Positions 1 through 8,361 of a stretch of 64,000 bases of DNA are shown here, one piece after another (positions within the stretch are counted from its first letter, which is position 1; each line of letters begins with the position of its first letter). The notes beneath the pieces are model-generated. The model had not been told where the DNA came from. It did no database searches and saw only the letters and a program-made list of their open reading frames with translations. Location of the stretch: contig NZ_SFCC01000017.1 in the NCBI RefSeq assembly GCF_004214935.1, forward strand, positions 1 to 64,000. Reading direction: 5' to 3'. The translations under genes were made by a program, and so were the position numbers. The DNA is from Amycolatopsis suaedae. Lineage in GTDB: Bacteria; Actinomycetota; Actinomycetes; Mycobacteriales; Pseudonocardiaceae.

Positions 1-89
1 TGGTACAGGCCTCGACTGCTGCCCATCACCTCGTCGGAGTCCGCGAGGTCCCGCTCCAGGCTGTCGAGCAGCGGCTCAAGATCAGTCAC
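1..89 (-). CDS. Hypothetical protein, N-terminal fragment (cut by window edge)
   Basis: Twenty-nine codons are visible, reading from a GTG at 89-87 to the window edge. The stretch is acidic and leucine-rich and I recognise no family. Its GTG overlaps the TGA of the small upstream frame (GTGACTGA), a junction typical of translational coupling. This overlap is the main reason for calling it a gene. The function is unknown. Confidence 0.45.
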   Translation of the reverse strand, partial: MTDLEPLLDSLERDLADSDEVMGSSRGLY

Positions 90-261
90 GGACCACCATC
101 CTCACAATCGCATCAGGGCTCGGCTGCCCGTTCGCCACGCGGTCGATGATCTCCTGTGTCCGATGGTGCCCGCCAGATAGGTCGATACCGGACATGCCAC
201 GCGAACCAGTGACCGGGTCCTCCACCCGGAGCCGGAGCACATCGTCGTTCGACACGTCCAC
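82..261 (-). CDS. Small hypothetical protein, 59 aa
   Basis: An uninterrupted frame runs from a GTG at 261 to a TGA that overlaps the next gene's GTG. Its residue composition is protein-like (acidic start, then DRVANGQPSPDAIV near the end), and third positions are G/C-rich. No domain is recognised. The start is uncertain because several GTGs follow closely and the Shine-Dalgarno is weak. It probably forms a two-gene unit with the fragment at the window edge. Confidence 0.4.
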   Translation of the reverse strand: MDVSNDDVLRLRVEDPVTGSRGMSGIDLSGGHHRTQEIIDRVANGQPSPDAIVRMVVRD

Positions 262-507
262 GTCTGTAGAGTCTCACCGAGCGTGACATGCCGATATTGC
301 CGTCTCGCGGCCTACTCACCCATGATCAGTCTCAAATCCGTGGCATTTCCTCGCTAGGCGAGATCAGACGGCTTGCTCGAGTCGGGCCGCGTACACCACG
401 CTGAGCCCCGAGCACGAGGACTACCGGCGAGCCCAGATCGCGCACCGGTGAGTTTCCCACGCCGCGCTGGTCTATACGTCGGACACCCACGGACGGAAGG
501 CTGGGCC

Positions 508-1070
508 ATGCGGAAACTGATCTACGGCATGAACCTGACATTGGATGGCTACGTCGCCGTACCCGGCGACGACCTCAGCTGGAGCGGGCCGAACGACAAA
601 CTGTTTCAGTGGTGGTGCGACCAGGAGCGAGCGATCAGCCTGTTTCTTTATGGGCGCCGACTGTGGGAAACCATGAGCGCCCACTGGCCAACCGGCGACC
701 AGCAGCCCAATGCCACCCGGCGGAGATCGAGTTCGCGCGGAACTGGCGGGACACGCCGAAGGTGGTGTTCTCCTCGACGATCGAGAAGGTCGACTGGAAC
801 ACCCACCTGGTCGCCGGCGACGCGATCGCCGAGATCACCCGGCTCAAGGCCGAGGACGGTGGACCGATGAGGGTCGGTGGCACACCCCTCGCAGGAGCGG
901 TCATGCGGGCCGGGCTGATCGACGAGTACGAGATCGTCACCCATCCGGTCCCCGTGGGTGGCGGCACACCGTTCTTCACGGCGCTGGACAGCTGGGTGAA
1001 CCTGAACCTGGTGGAGACTCGGACGTTCCCCGGCAGCGTGGTCCTGACCAGGTACGAGACGAGGCACTGA
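508..1070 (+). pseudogene. Dihydrofolate reductase family (RibD C-terminal-like) protein, frameshifted
   Basis: The N-terminal part (MRKLIYGMNLTLDGYVAVPG) and the C-terminal part (starting AEIEFARNWRDTPKVVFSSTIEKV, with the GGTP...FF end motif) are typical of small actinobacterial DHFR-family reductases. They lie in two different frames. The frames join if one C is restored in the run near 714-719 (gccacccgg). An ATG at 508 follows a GGACGGAAGG ribosome site. Restored, the protein would be about 187 aa, normal for the family. Members are NADPH-binding oxidoreductases of mostly unknown substrate. Either the gene is truly broken or a base was lost in sequencing. Confidence 0.7.
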
Positions 1071-1482
1071 GCAGCAGTACCCAGGCGCTGCTTTTACGCC
1101 GACTCACGGCAGACGGACACATCGAGTCGCAGCCGGCACCGTCTGTCAACGACTGACGACCGTCCTGACATATTCCGTCTGATCAGTGACTAAAGGTTAC
1201 CGAACGTTACAATTTGACGTCATACTGTTCAAATGGCGGATTAGGCGGTTAAGTCACGATGCTTCCCAACCTACCCGGTGTTGTGGCCCGGTCAGCTGTG
1301 TTGGACGAACCCGTAGCCTCCTAGAATGGGAACGATCGGGCGACCGCCCCCTCTTGCATCTTGCTGATGAGCTCCAGCGCCGATCCGAGCGACGCTCTGA
1401 ATTTTCCGACGTCACCTTACCTGACCGGGTGCTCGACTGTCTCACACTCGGCGAACAGTGGCAGACTCAACCGAAATTATTT
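1071..1482. other. Intergenic stretch without a recognisable gene
   Basis: This gap lies between the broken reductase gene and the 3' end of the convergent M48-like peptidase gene. It is less G+C-rich than the chromosome backbone. Frames that cross it show no protein-like composition. I see no tRNA, strong hairpin or direct repeat. Confidence 0.5.
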
Positions 1483-2679
1483 TCACAATTCGTTGAGGGC
1501 ATTTTCGAGTGTTCTCTTACAGATCGAGTAGGTCACCTGAAACTGCTCCAATGCCGTGCGGATCCTTTGAAAATAGCCGCCACCTTCCGGCCCGTGATCC
1601 AATTCGGTGGTATTGTCGATAATTTGTTCAATTTGCTTGCCGGCGACGTTGATAATTGCCGCCAGTCGGTCGTCTGGATGGGGGTGGGTCGAGAAGCTTG
1701 TCGGCGCGGCCCCCAGGGCGCTCACAAGGTACATCGCAAGAATTGTGAAAGCGATCCCGTCGACACAGAAGAGGATGAGACCAAGGCGTGAACGGTCCGG
1801 CCCGAGTGGGTGCTCCCCGATACGCCGAACCTGTTCCCAGTTGCTAGCGAGTAGGAGTTCATTGTAGCCCGTTAAGTCTGCTTGAAGCTCCTGCATCCAT
1901 TCATTGGACAATTCGCCAGCATTGTGGAGTGCATCCATGTTCGCAGCAACGGAGTCTGCCAAGTAGGCTCTGGCGACCTTCTTGACAGGCGCTCCGACGT
2001 GGCCGTGCAGAATGTGGGCGAGTTCATGTCCGATAATAAACCCTTCGGCCATATAGATGCGTCGTTTTCGATGTTCGAAGTCGATGTCACTGACCCCTTC
2101 TCGGCGCAATTCGAATAGTTCCGCTCGGCCTTTGTATCGCGCCACAAAGCTTGGGTCTCCACCGACCAGGAAGCGTTTGAGTTCGATCGTGCGTGCAATG
2201 AATTCTGGTAGTTCGCGCTTGGTTGCCCAATTTTCGATGTACTGGCGTAATTCATCCTCCGCCAGCTTAGCGTTCGCCACACGTGCGTAAACTTTAGCTT
2301 GAAGTCTGCCCACGTTTTCCCACAGGTACAAACATTGATCAAGGGCGACGTAGAGACCTTCGGAGACAGCAATGTATGGCGCCGAACCAAAGGAACTCTC
2401 AGCACTGGCGTTCGGAGACAGGAAGCTTACGCGGCCAACGAATACTTCTTTTAAGGAAGCATGAAGCTGCCAGGGCGAGTATTTCTTGTACCGGTCCAAT
2501 ATTTCATTGACGATCGGACAGTTGCTCGCCTGGCCTCTAGACGACCATCCGAGCACCTCAGGTCGAACATTTAACTTGACACCTGTCCGCTCCTGCAGCC
2601 AGGCGTAGTAATTTTGTTCTCCTGATACTCCGAATCTTTGACTGAATGCGCTCCTGGACCTGCGTAGTGCTTGCTTCAT
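1483..2679 (-). CDS. M48-like membrane-anchored zinc metallopeptidase
   Basis: The 398-aa protein has the zinc-peptidase helix GHELAHILHGH (His218, Glu219, His222). A downstream ELQAD supplies the likely third ligand Glu264, and a late THPHPDDR motif (331-338) is characteristic of M48/HtpX-type enzymes. A hydrophobic segment at about 300-322 probably anchors it in the membrane. The N-terminal 200 residues match nothing I recognise. The codons use many A/T third positions, unlike the neighbours, which suggests recent transfer. It sits between a broken gene and an integrase, so it is probably island cargo. The substrate is unknown. Confidence 0.7.
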   Translation of the reverse strand: MKQALRRSRSAFSQRFGVSGEQNYYAWLQERTGVKLNVRPEVLGWSSRGQASNCPIVNEILDRYKKYSPWQLHASLKEVFVGRVSFLSPNASAESSFGSAPYIAVSEGLYVALDQCLYLWENVGRLQAKVYARVANAKLAEDELRQYIENWATKRELPEFIARTIELKRFLVGGDPSFVARYKGRAELFELRREGVSDIDFEHRKRRIYMAEGFIIGHELAHILHGHVGAPVKKVARAYLADSVAANMDALHNAGELSNEWMQELQADLTGYNELLLASNWEQVRRIGEHPLGPDRSRLGLILFCVDGIAFTILAMYLVSALGAAPTSFSTHPHPDDRLAAIINVAGKQIEQIIDNTTELDHGPEGGGYFQRIRTALEQFQVTYSICKRTLENALNEL

Positions 2680-3470
2680 TTACCAGCCTACTGATTGAAG
2701 TGGGGTCAACTGATGACGCACACTCTAACCGACTCACCGTCGAAACATGACCATCTCGTTGGGAGGCATCGGCGGCGCGATGGTTCAGTGCTGCTGGTGG
2801 CGGGTTTAGGTCGTACCTTGCGGCACCCAAGAGCCGGGTCAAGCAGGACATCACCGACAACTAGTGAACCTGATTCGCCGACGCTGGTTACGGGTCCTTG
2901 CCCGCAAGACGAAGTACACCGCAACACGAAAAGCAATTGACATCTGCGCCCGCGTTGGCGCCGTTGAGCCGCCACAGAAGTCCGAGTTGTGCGCGTTGCG
3001 CCGGTGGCGCTTAGCCGCCTTTCAGCGCCCCCACATCAGCAGGCTCCTCCGCTCATACCATCCCCTCCACCGCTTTCGCACCCCGCCCGCAACCGTAGAA
3101 GGGCGCAGCGCCACACTGAGCATTCTCACGGCCCTGTCATGCGACGGACCCGCCCACAAGGCGGGACAGCGCCGAAACACCGTCGGAAGTCCAAGCCCCC
3201 GCCATATCTCGCGCCCTCGTGAACACCGCAGACCGGGAAGCATCTGGCCGGTCGGCTACCGCAATTCTGTCATCCGGCCAATAGACTGAGCGTCCGCGAG
3301 TTGGAAGGAACGAGGCCGGTCAGCAGACAAGACGCGTGGCCAGATCTGGGTTCCGCCGACACTGGCCACGCCGATGAGGCCAACTGCCGGCCGGCCTATC
3401 GAGGGCGTATGGGATGACGCTGGATGGTCCCACTCCGCTGGCGCAGGCGAACCCCGAAAGGCTCCTTCTG
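2680..3470. other. Long intergenic stretch upstream of the integrase; no gene supported
   Basis: About 790 bases lie between the start of the peptidase gene and the integrase start. Several short open frames exist, but all have basic, proline/arginine-rich translations typical of non-coding high-G+C DNA. I looked for an excisionase (a 60-80 aa winged-helix protein) or a replication initiator of the kind that usually accompanies such integrases and found neither. It may contain attP-derived sequence or remnants of deleted genes. Confidence 0.45.
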
Positions 3471-4667
3471 ATGGGGCGACCGCCGCTGTCGGTCGGGACC
3501 TACGGGAACGTGAGCACGCGCAAGCTCGGCCGCGACCGCTGGCAAGCCTACGCGCGGTATCGAGCCGCGGATGGTTCCCTCATGCCGGCGAAGCGTCGCG
3601 GGAAAACCAAGACCGAGGCCGAGAACCGGCTGCGAGAGGCTCTGGGTGAGCTGATCGACGCCGTGCGCGACGGAGAGATCCTTCCAACCACTCGCATGGG
3701 CGTGATCGCCGAGGCCTGGTTCGAAGAGATCGAACGAGAGGCGGACCTCGGTGACCGATCACCCACGACCGTCCGGCTCTACAAGTCGGTACTGAAGAAC
3801 TGGATCCTGCCCTCGATCGAACGTTTGCAGGCCCGCGAAGTCCGGGTGGCCACCTGTGATCGCGTCCTCAAGCGGACCGAGGACACAGCGAGCCGCTCGG
3901 TGGCGAAGACCTGCCGGGCGGCGTTGTCGGGACTCTGCGACTTCGCGGTGCGCAACGGTGCCATGACCATCAGCCCCGTACGGTCGCTTCGCCGGACTCG
4001 TGCTCCGGCGGCCAAGGACGTGGCGGCGCTGACCGCGGAGCAGCGCAAGGACCTACTCACCCAGCTCGAGCAGCTGGCAAACCGGCGGGCGGTGGATTCG
4101 AAAGGCCGCCGGCTCGGTGCTCGGGCACGGATCTGGGCCATCCTCCCCGACCTGGTCCGGACGATGCTCGCTACCGGCATCAGACTCGGCGAACTTCTGG
4201 CCCTCGATGCTGCGTCGTTCGACCGGCAACGCGGCACGCTGGCCATCGACTGGCGGCTCGTGCGGGTGACCGGACAGGGGCTACGCCGACTCCGCCTCCG
4301 TATGGGCAACAAGGCCGGCATCCTGCTGAAGCTTCCCAATTGGGCGATACCCATGCTGACCCGCCTCGCCGACGCGGCGGGCGAGGACCAACCCCTGTTC
4401 GCTTCGGCGGCCGGCGGGTGGCTCGACCCGAGCAACGTCGTGCACCGGATCCGCGAGGCATTCGACGAGTGCGGCTACGAGTGGGTCACCAGCCACGTCT
4501 TCCGAAAGACGGTGGCCACCGTGCTGGACGAGGCGAACCTGCCCACCGGGGCTGTCGCCGACCAGCTGGGCAACACCCGAGCCGTGGCCGAGAAGCACTA
4601 CATCGCGCGCCGCACGGCGAACGACGAGAACGCAGCCGCGCTGGAGACCTTCGAAGACGTCGCGTGA
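3471..4667 (+). CDS. int: Tyrosine site-specific recombinase (phage/ICE integrase)
   Basis: With the start at ATG 3471 (MGRPPLSVGTYGN, a common opening of actinobacterial integrases) the protein is 398 aa. A longer frame opens at 3414. The arm-type N-terminal domain (1-70) is followed by a SAM-like core-binding domain (about 75-165) and the catalytic domain (from about 185). Catalytic residues are visible: Arg238 (TGIRLGE), His342-x-x-Arg345 (SHVFRKT) and the nucleophile Tyr377 (EKHYIAR). The usual LGH histidine is replaced (QLGNT). It reads toward the 3' end of a tRNA-Asn 70 bases downstream, the expected attachment site. It should catalyse integration and excision of the element. Confidence 0.9.
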   Translation: MGRPPLSVGTYGNVSTRKLGRDRWQAYARYRAADGSLMPAKRRGKTKTEAENRLREALGELIDAVRDGEILPTTRMGVIAEAWFEEIEREADLGDRSPTTVRLYKSVLKNWILPSIERLQAREVRVATCDRVLKRTEDTASRSVAKTCRAALSGLCDFAVRNGAMTISPVRSLRRTRAPAAKDVAALTAEQRKDLLTQLEQLANRRAVDSKGRRLGARARIWAILPDLVRTMLATGIRLGELLALDAASFDRQRGTLAIDWRLVRVTGQGLRRLRLRMGNKAGILLKLPNWAIPMLTRLADAAGEDQPLFASAAGGWLDPSNVVHRIREAFDECGYEWVTSHVFRKTVATVLDEANLPTGAVADQLGNTRAVAEKHYIARRTANDENAAALETFEDVA

Positions 4668-4737
4668 GTTTGTGCACCATTTATGCACCCTCAGGCCATT
4701 GGCTGGACCTTTGAAAGGGCTCTGACCTGGGAAGATG

Positions 4738-4810
4738 CTCCCCCGATTGGACTCGAACCAATAACCTGCCGGTTAACAGCCGGCTGCTCTGCCAATTGAG
4801 CTACAGGGGA
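4738..4810 (-). tRNA. tRNA-Asn (anticodon GTT)
   Basis: On the minus strand a cloverleaf starts TCCCCTG and ends CGGGGGA plus discriminator G, giving a 7-bp acceptor stem with one G-T pair. The D-arm (GCTCAATTGGCAGAGC), the anticodon stem-loop GCCGG-CTGTTAA-CCGGC and the T-arm TTGGTTCGAGTCCAA are intact. The anticodon is GTT. CCA is not encoded. The 3' end faces the integrase gene, so this is the probable integration target. Confidence 0.95.
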
Positions 4811-4934
4811 CTACCGTGCGGCCGGGCGTCCCGGCCAACGCAGAGAACTTTAACGCATGCCCTCCGGCCGCCCTGCAGCCACCCCCGGCGTCAGGGGACA
4901 ATGGACCGGCGAGGCGAGGAGGAGGTGCGAACCG

Positions 4935-5135
4935 ATGAAGAAGTTCTTGCTGGGCGCGGCTCTCGGCTACGTGCTCGGAGCACGGGCCGGCCGGGCGCGC
5001 TACGACCAGATCGTGCGGACCTACCGCAAGGTCGCCGATCACCCCGCCGTGCAGAGCGCCGCCGGGGTCGCCAGGGCCAAGCTCGGCGAGAAGGTCCCGC
5101 TCGCCGACCGGCTGGGCGATCGTCACCGCGACTGA
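4935..5135 (+). CDS. Small conserved membrane-associated protein, 66 aa
   Basis: An ATG at 4935 follows a strong GGAGGTG site at 4921. The start MKKFLLGAALGYVLGARAGRARYDQI has a short hydrophobic, glycine-rich segment followed by basic residues, a pattern of small actinobacterial envelope proteins of unknown function (YtxH-like style). The remainder is a charged helix. The gene is convergent with tam and its last codons overlap tam's 3' end by 13 bases. No function can be assigned. Confidence 0.7.
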   Translation: MKKFLLGAALGYVLGARAGRARYDQIVRTYRKVADHPAVQSAAGVARAKLGEKVPLADRLGDRHRD

Positions 5136-5896
5136 CCGGTCACCGCCACCACGAAGATCCGGCGGAACGGGAACCAGGTGACGCCGTCGGGCCTGCGCGG
5201 ATAGGCGTCGCGCAGCAGGCCGCCGAGTTCGTAGCGGAACCGCTGCCAGTCCTGTTCGGGCAGGGCCGCCTTGACCGGGCGCAGCGCCGTGCCGGTGATC
5301 CACTCCAGCACCGGATCCTCGCCCCGCAACGGCTGCAGGTAGGTGGTCTCCCAGGCGTCGACGGCGCAGCCCGCGTCGGTCAGCTGGTCCGCGTAAACCA
5401 CCGGGTCCGCCACCGCGTCCTGCTCGCGGAACACCACGTCGTCCAGCTGCGCGGCCCAGCGCGGGGTACGCGCCAGCTTGCGCACCAGCTCGTGGGACGG
5501 GGCGCCGAGGTTGCCCGGCACCTGGACGGCCAGCGTCGCGCCCCCGGGCAGCTGACCGACCCAGCGGTCCAGCAGCTCACGGTGCGTGGGCACCCACTGC
5601 AGGACGGCGTTGGACACCACGACGTCCGTGTCCGGCTCCGGCACCCACTCCGTCACGTCGCCGACCTCGGCGTCGACCCCGCGCTCGCGGGCCGCGGCAA
5701 CCATGTCCGGTGAGCTGTCGAACGCCTGCAGCGTCGCCGACGGCCAGCGCCGCGCCAGCACGGCGGTCAGCGTGCCCGGCCCGCAGCCGAGGTCGACCAC
5801 CCGCCGCGGCGAGTCGGCCCCGATCCGCGAGATCAGGTCGTAGAACGGGCGTGCCCGCAGGTCGGCGAAGTCGAGGTACTTACCCGGATCCCACAC
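5123..5896 (-). CDS. tam: Trans-aconitate 2-methyltransferase
   Basis: This 257-aa class I SAM-dependent methyltransferase has motif I VVDLGCGPGTLT (about 33-44), an acidic motif II (AFDSSPDMV), GDVTEWVP and the post-motif VVSNAVLQWVP. The N-terminus MWDPGKYLDFADLRARPFYDLISRI and the late QPLRGEDPVLEWITGTALRPV are hallmarks of Tam, which methylates trans-aconitate formed from the TCA intermediate cis-aconitate. The start is GTG at 5896. It is a stand-alone cytosolic enzyme gene on the same strand as the dnaG group and convergent with the small membrane-protein gene. Confidence 0.88.
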   Translation of the reverse strand: MWDPGKYLDFADLRARPFYDLISRIGADSPRRVVDLGCGPGTLTAVLARRWPSATLQAFDSSPDMVAAARERGVDAEVGDVTEWVPEPDTDVVVSNAVLQWVPTHRELLDRWVGQLPGGATLAVQVPGNLGAPSHELVRKLARTPRWAAQLDDVVFREQDAVADPVVYADQLTDAGCAVDAWETTYLQPLRGEDPVLEWITGTALRPVKAALPEQDWQRFRYELGGLLRDAYPRRPDGVTWFPFRRIFVVAVTGQSR

Positions 5897-5911
5897 AGTA
5901 CGAGCGTACTG

Positions 5912-6433
5912 CTATTCGCCGGAACGGGCCAGCTTTCGTGCGGCCTCGTCGGCGATCCCGGCGACCAGCTCCAGGTCGGCACCCGGATCGGGACGCACCT
6001 GCAGGACCGTGCCGTCGACACCGGGCGGCTTGCGCTGGACGAACCACGCCCCTCCCCCGGGTAGGTCCTCGTGGTGCCGCGCCCGGATCGACCCGTCGAC
6101 CCGCTGCCGCACCAGCAGCGGCACCTTCCCCGGCGACGCCACGGCGAAGGACACCGGCTCCCGGTCGGTCAGCAGGACGGCGCCGCCCGCGTTGCCCGAC
6201 TCCTCGGCCTCGGTGACCGTCAGCGTCCCGTCCTTCCAGACGGCCTTGCTGATCAGGTGCCAGCCGATCCGGCGCGCACCGGCGCCGTCGGGCACCCACA
6301 GCCCCAGCCGGGTCACCACCAGATGACCGCCGCCGGTGACGGCCGCCGAGCCGACGGCGTCCTCCCCCGGCTCCAGCGGGCCGGGAAACCCGTCCGGCAG
6401 CCGGTCGCCCAGCAGGCGGCGCAGCAAGCCCAT
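5912..6433 (-). CDS. Conserved hypothetical protein downstream of dnaG
   Basis: The 173-aa protein (MGLLRRLLGDRLPDGFPGPLEPGED...) has alternating beta-strand-like segments (HLVVTRLGLWVPDG, RRIGWHLISKAVWKDGTLTV) reminiscent of a PH-like fold, but I cannot assign a family firmly. Its ATG overlaps the dnaG stop (TGATG), so it is translated with DNA primase. Proteins of this kind are found beside dnaG in related actinobacteria. No catalytic motif, signal peptide or membrane segment is seen. Confidence 0.75.
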   Translation of the reverse strand: MGLLRRLLGDRLPDGFPGPLEPGEDAVGSAAVTGGGHLVVTRLGLWVPDGAGARRIGWHLISKAVWKDGTLTVTEAEESGNAGGAVLLTDREPVSFAVASPGKVPLLVRQRVDGSIRARHHEDLPGGGAWFVQRKPPGVDGTVLQVRPDPGADLELVAGIADEAARKLARSGE

Positions 6434-8328
6434 CAGTCCAGCCCTCCGACGGCCTGCTCACGCAGCGCCTTGCGGTACTGCTCCAGCGCCACCAGGTCGC
6501 CGAACAACGCCCGGTAGTCCTCCGGCGCCTCCACCGGCGACAGCCGCTGCAGCTTGGACTTGATCTCCAGGATCTGCCTGCCGACCAGGTTCTCCTGCAC
6601 CGCGGCCAGCACGCCGGAGATGTAGCGCGAGTCGACCTCGCCCTTGGCGCGCAACGGTTCCACCGCCAGTTCCGAGAGCACCCTGCGGACCGTCCCTTCC
6701 GGACAGTGCGGGGCGGCGGCGTCCAGCAGCGCGGGCCCGGACAGGCCACCGGCGGCGCCACCGGCCTTGAGCACGGCCTTGTGCACGGTCACGTACACCG
6801 GATGGGTGAACGCCTCCTCGGGCAGCGCGTCGTACTCCGGCCCGGCGAACGCGGGCTCCTGCAACGCGGCCTTGAGCGCCTCCCGCTGCGCCAGCAGCCG
6901 CGGGTCGCCCGGGTTCGGCGGCGGCAGCTCACTGGGCGCGGCGGACTCCGCGGGCTTGCGCGGGGCCGTCAGCACGGCACCGTCTGCCGGACCGGACGCT
7001 CCGGCACTGGCCCGCACCCTGCGCACCACCATCGCCTCGTCCTGCCAGCCGACCCACCAGGCCAGCTTGGTGGCGTAGCCGTCACGCTTGGCCCGGTCCT
7101 TGATCCGGCCGACCAGCGGCACCGTCTTCTGCAGGGCGGCGACCTGGCCGTCGACGGAGTCGAGGTCGTAGCCGGCGAGCATGCTGCGGATGGCGAACTC
7201 GAACAGCGGAATGCGCCGCGCCACCAGGTCGCGCACCGCGGCGTCGCCCTTGGCCAGGCGCAGCTCGCACGGGTCCATGCCGTCCGGGGCGACGGCGACG
7301 TAGGTCTGCCCGGCGAAGGTCTGGTCGCCCTCGAACGCCTTGAGCGCCGCCTTCTGGCCTGCCGTGTCGCCGTCGAAGGTGAAGATGACCTCGCCGCGGA
7401 ACGCGTCGTCGTCCATCAGCAGGCGGCGCAGCACCTTCATGTGGTCGGCGCCGAACGCCGTGCCGGAGGAGGCGACGGCCGTGGGCACGCCGGCCAGGTG
7501 CATCGCCATCACGTCGGTGTAGCCCTCGACGACCACCACCTGGTGACGGCGGGAGATCTCCTTCTTGGCCAGGTCCAGCCCGAACAGCACCTCGGACTTG
7601 CGGTAGACCGGGCTCTCGCTGGAGTTGAGGTACTTCGCCTCGATGCGGTCGTCGTCGAACAGCCGCCGCGCGCCGAACCCGACGACGTCGCCGCCGAGGT
7701 CGCGGATGGGCCACACCAGCCGCCGGTGGAAGCGGTCGATCGGCCCGCGCTGGCCTTCCTTGACCAGTCCGGAGGTGATCAGCTCCTTGAGCTCGAACCC
7801 CTTGGTGAGCAGCAGCTTGGTGAGCTTGTCCCAGCCCGCCGGGGCGAACCCGCAGCCGAACGTCTTCGCCGCGGCCGCGTCGAAACCACGCTCGGCGAGG
7901 AACTCCCTGGCCTTCAGCGCCTCCGGGGTCTGCAGCTGCTCGGCGTAGAACTCGGCGGCGATCTTGTGGGCCTCGACCATGCGGGTGCGGGTGCCGCGGT
8001 CGCGGCGCACCACCGCGCCGCCGCCCTCGAAGGTCAGCCGGATGCCTGCCCGGTCGGCCAGCCGCTCGACGGCCTCCACGAAGCCGAGGTGCTCGATCTG
8101 CTGCACGAACCCGATGACGTCGCCACCGGCGCCGCAGCCGAAGCAGTGGAACGTGCCCTTGCTGGGGCGGACGTTGAACGACGGGGTCTTCTCGTCGTGG
8201 AACGGGCACAGGCCCTTCAGCGAGTCGCCACCCGCGCGGCGCAGCGCCACGTACTCGCCGACGACGTCGTCGATCCGGCTGCGCTCCCGCACGGATGCGA
8301 TGTCGCTCTCCCGGATCCGTCCCGCCAC
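6433..8328 (-). CDS. dnaG: DNA primase
   Basis: DNA primase synthesises RNA primers for replication together with the helicase DnaB. The 631-aa protein has the CHC2 zinc finger (Cys41, His44, Cys62, Cys65 in CPFHDEKTPS...FHCFGCG), the core motif GFGARRL, and a TOPRIM domain with Glu268 (VVVEGYTD) and the Asp319/Asp321 pair (TFDGDTAG). The C-terminal third is the helicase-interaction domain. It starts at ATG 8328 (MAGRIRESDI). The divergent ECF sigma-factor gene starts 33 bases away. It is followed, with stop/start overlap, by the small conserved gene. Confidence 0.98.
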   Translation of the reverse strand: MAGRIRESDIASVRERSRIDDVVGEYVALRRAGGDSLKGLCPFHDEKTPSFNVRPSKGTFHCFGCGAGGDVIGFVQQIEHLGFVEAVERLADRAGIRLTFEGGGAVVRRDRGTRTRMVEAHKIAAEFYAEQLQTPEALKAREFLAERGFDAAAAKTFGCGFAPAGWDKLTKLLLTKGFELKELITSGLVKEGQRGPIDRFHRRLVWPIRDLGGDVVGFGARRLFDDDRIEAKYLNSSESPVYRKSEVLFGLDLAKKEISRRHQVVVVEGYTDVMAMHLAGVPTAVASSGTAFGADHMKVLRRLLMDDDAFRGEVIFTFDGDTAGQKAALKAFEGDQTFAGQTYVAVAPDGMDPCELRLAKGDAAVRDLVARRIPLFEFAIRSMLAGYDLDSVDGQVAALQKTVPLVGRIKDRAKRDGYATKLAWWVGWQDEAMVVRRVRASAGASGPADGAVLTAPRKPAESAAPSELPPPNPGDPRLLAQREALKAALQEPAFAGPEYDALPEEAFTHPVYVTVHKAVLKAGGAAGGLSGPALLDAAAPHCPEGTVRRVLSELAVEPLRAKGEVDSRYISGVLAAVQENLVGRQILEIKSKLQRLSPVEAPEDYRALFGDLVALEQYRKALREQAVGGLD

Positions 8329-8361
8329 GCGTCCAGCTTAGTCGCCGGGCACACTGGACCC

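Noticed and set aside
2864..3289. 141-codon plus-strand frame upstream of the integrase
   Set aside because: Arg/Pro/His-rich translation without a plausible ribosome site or similarity to an excisionase; not called as a gene.
1..3470. Second attachment site (copy of the tRNA-Asn 3' end)
   Set aside because: No stretch matching CTCCCCCGATTGGACTCG was seen left of the integrase, so the other island boundary is not defined here.
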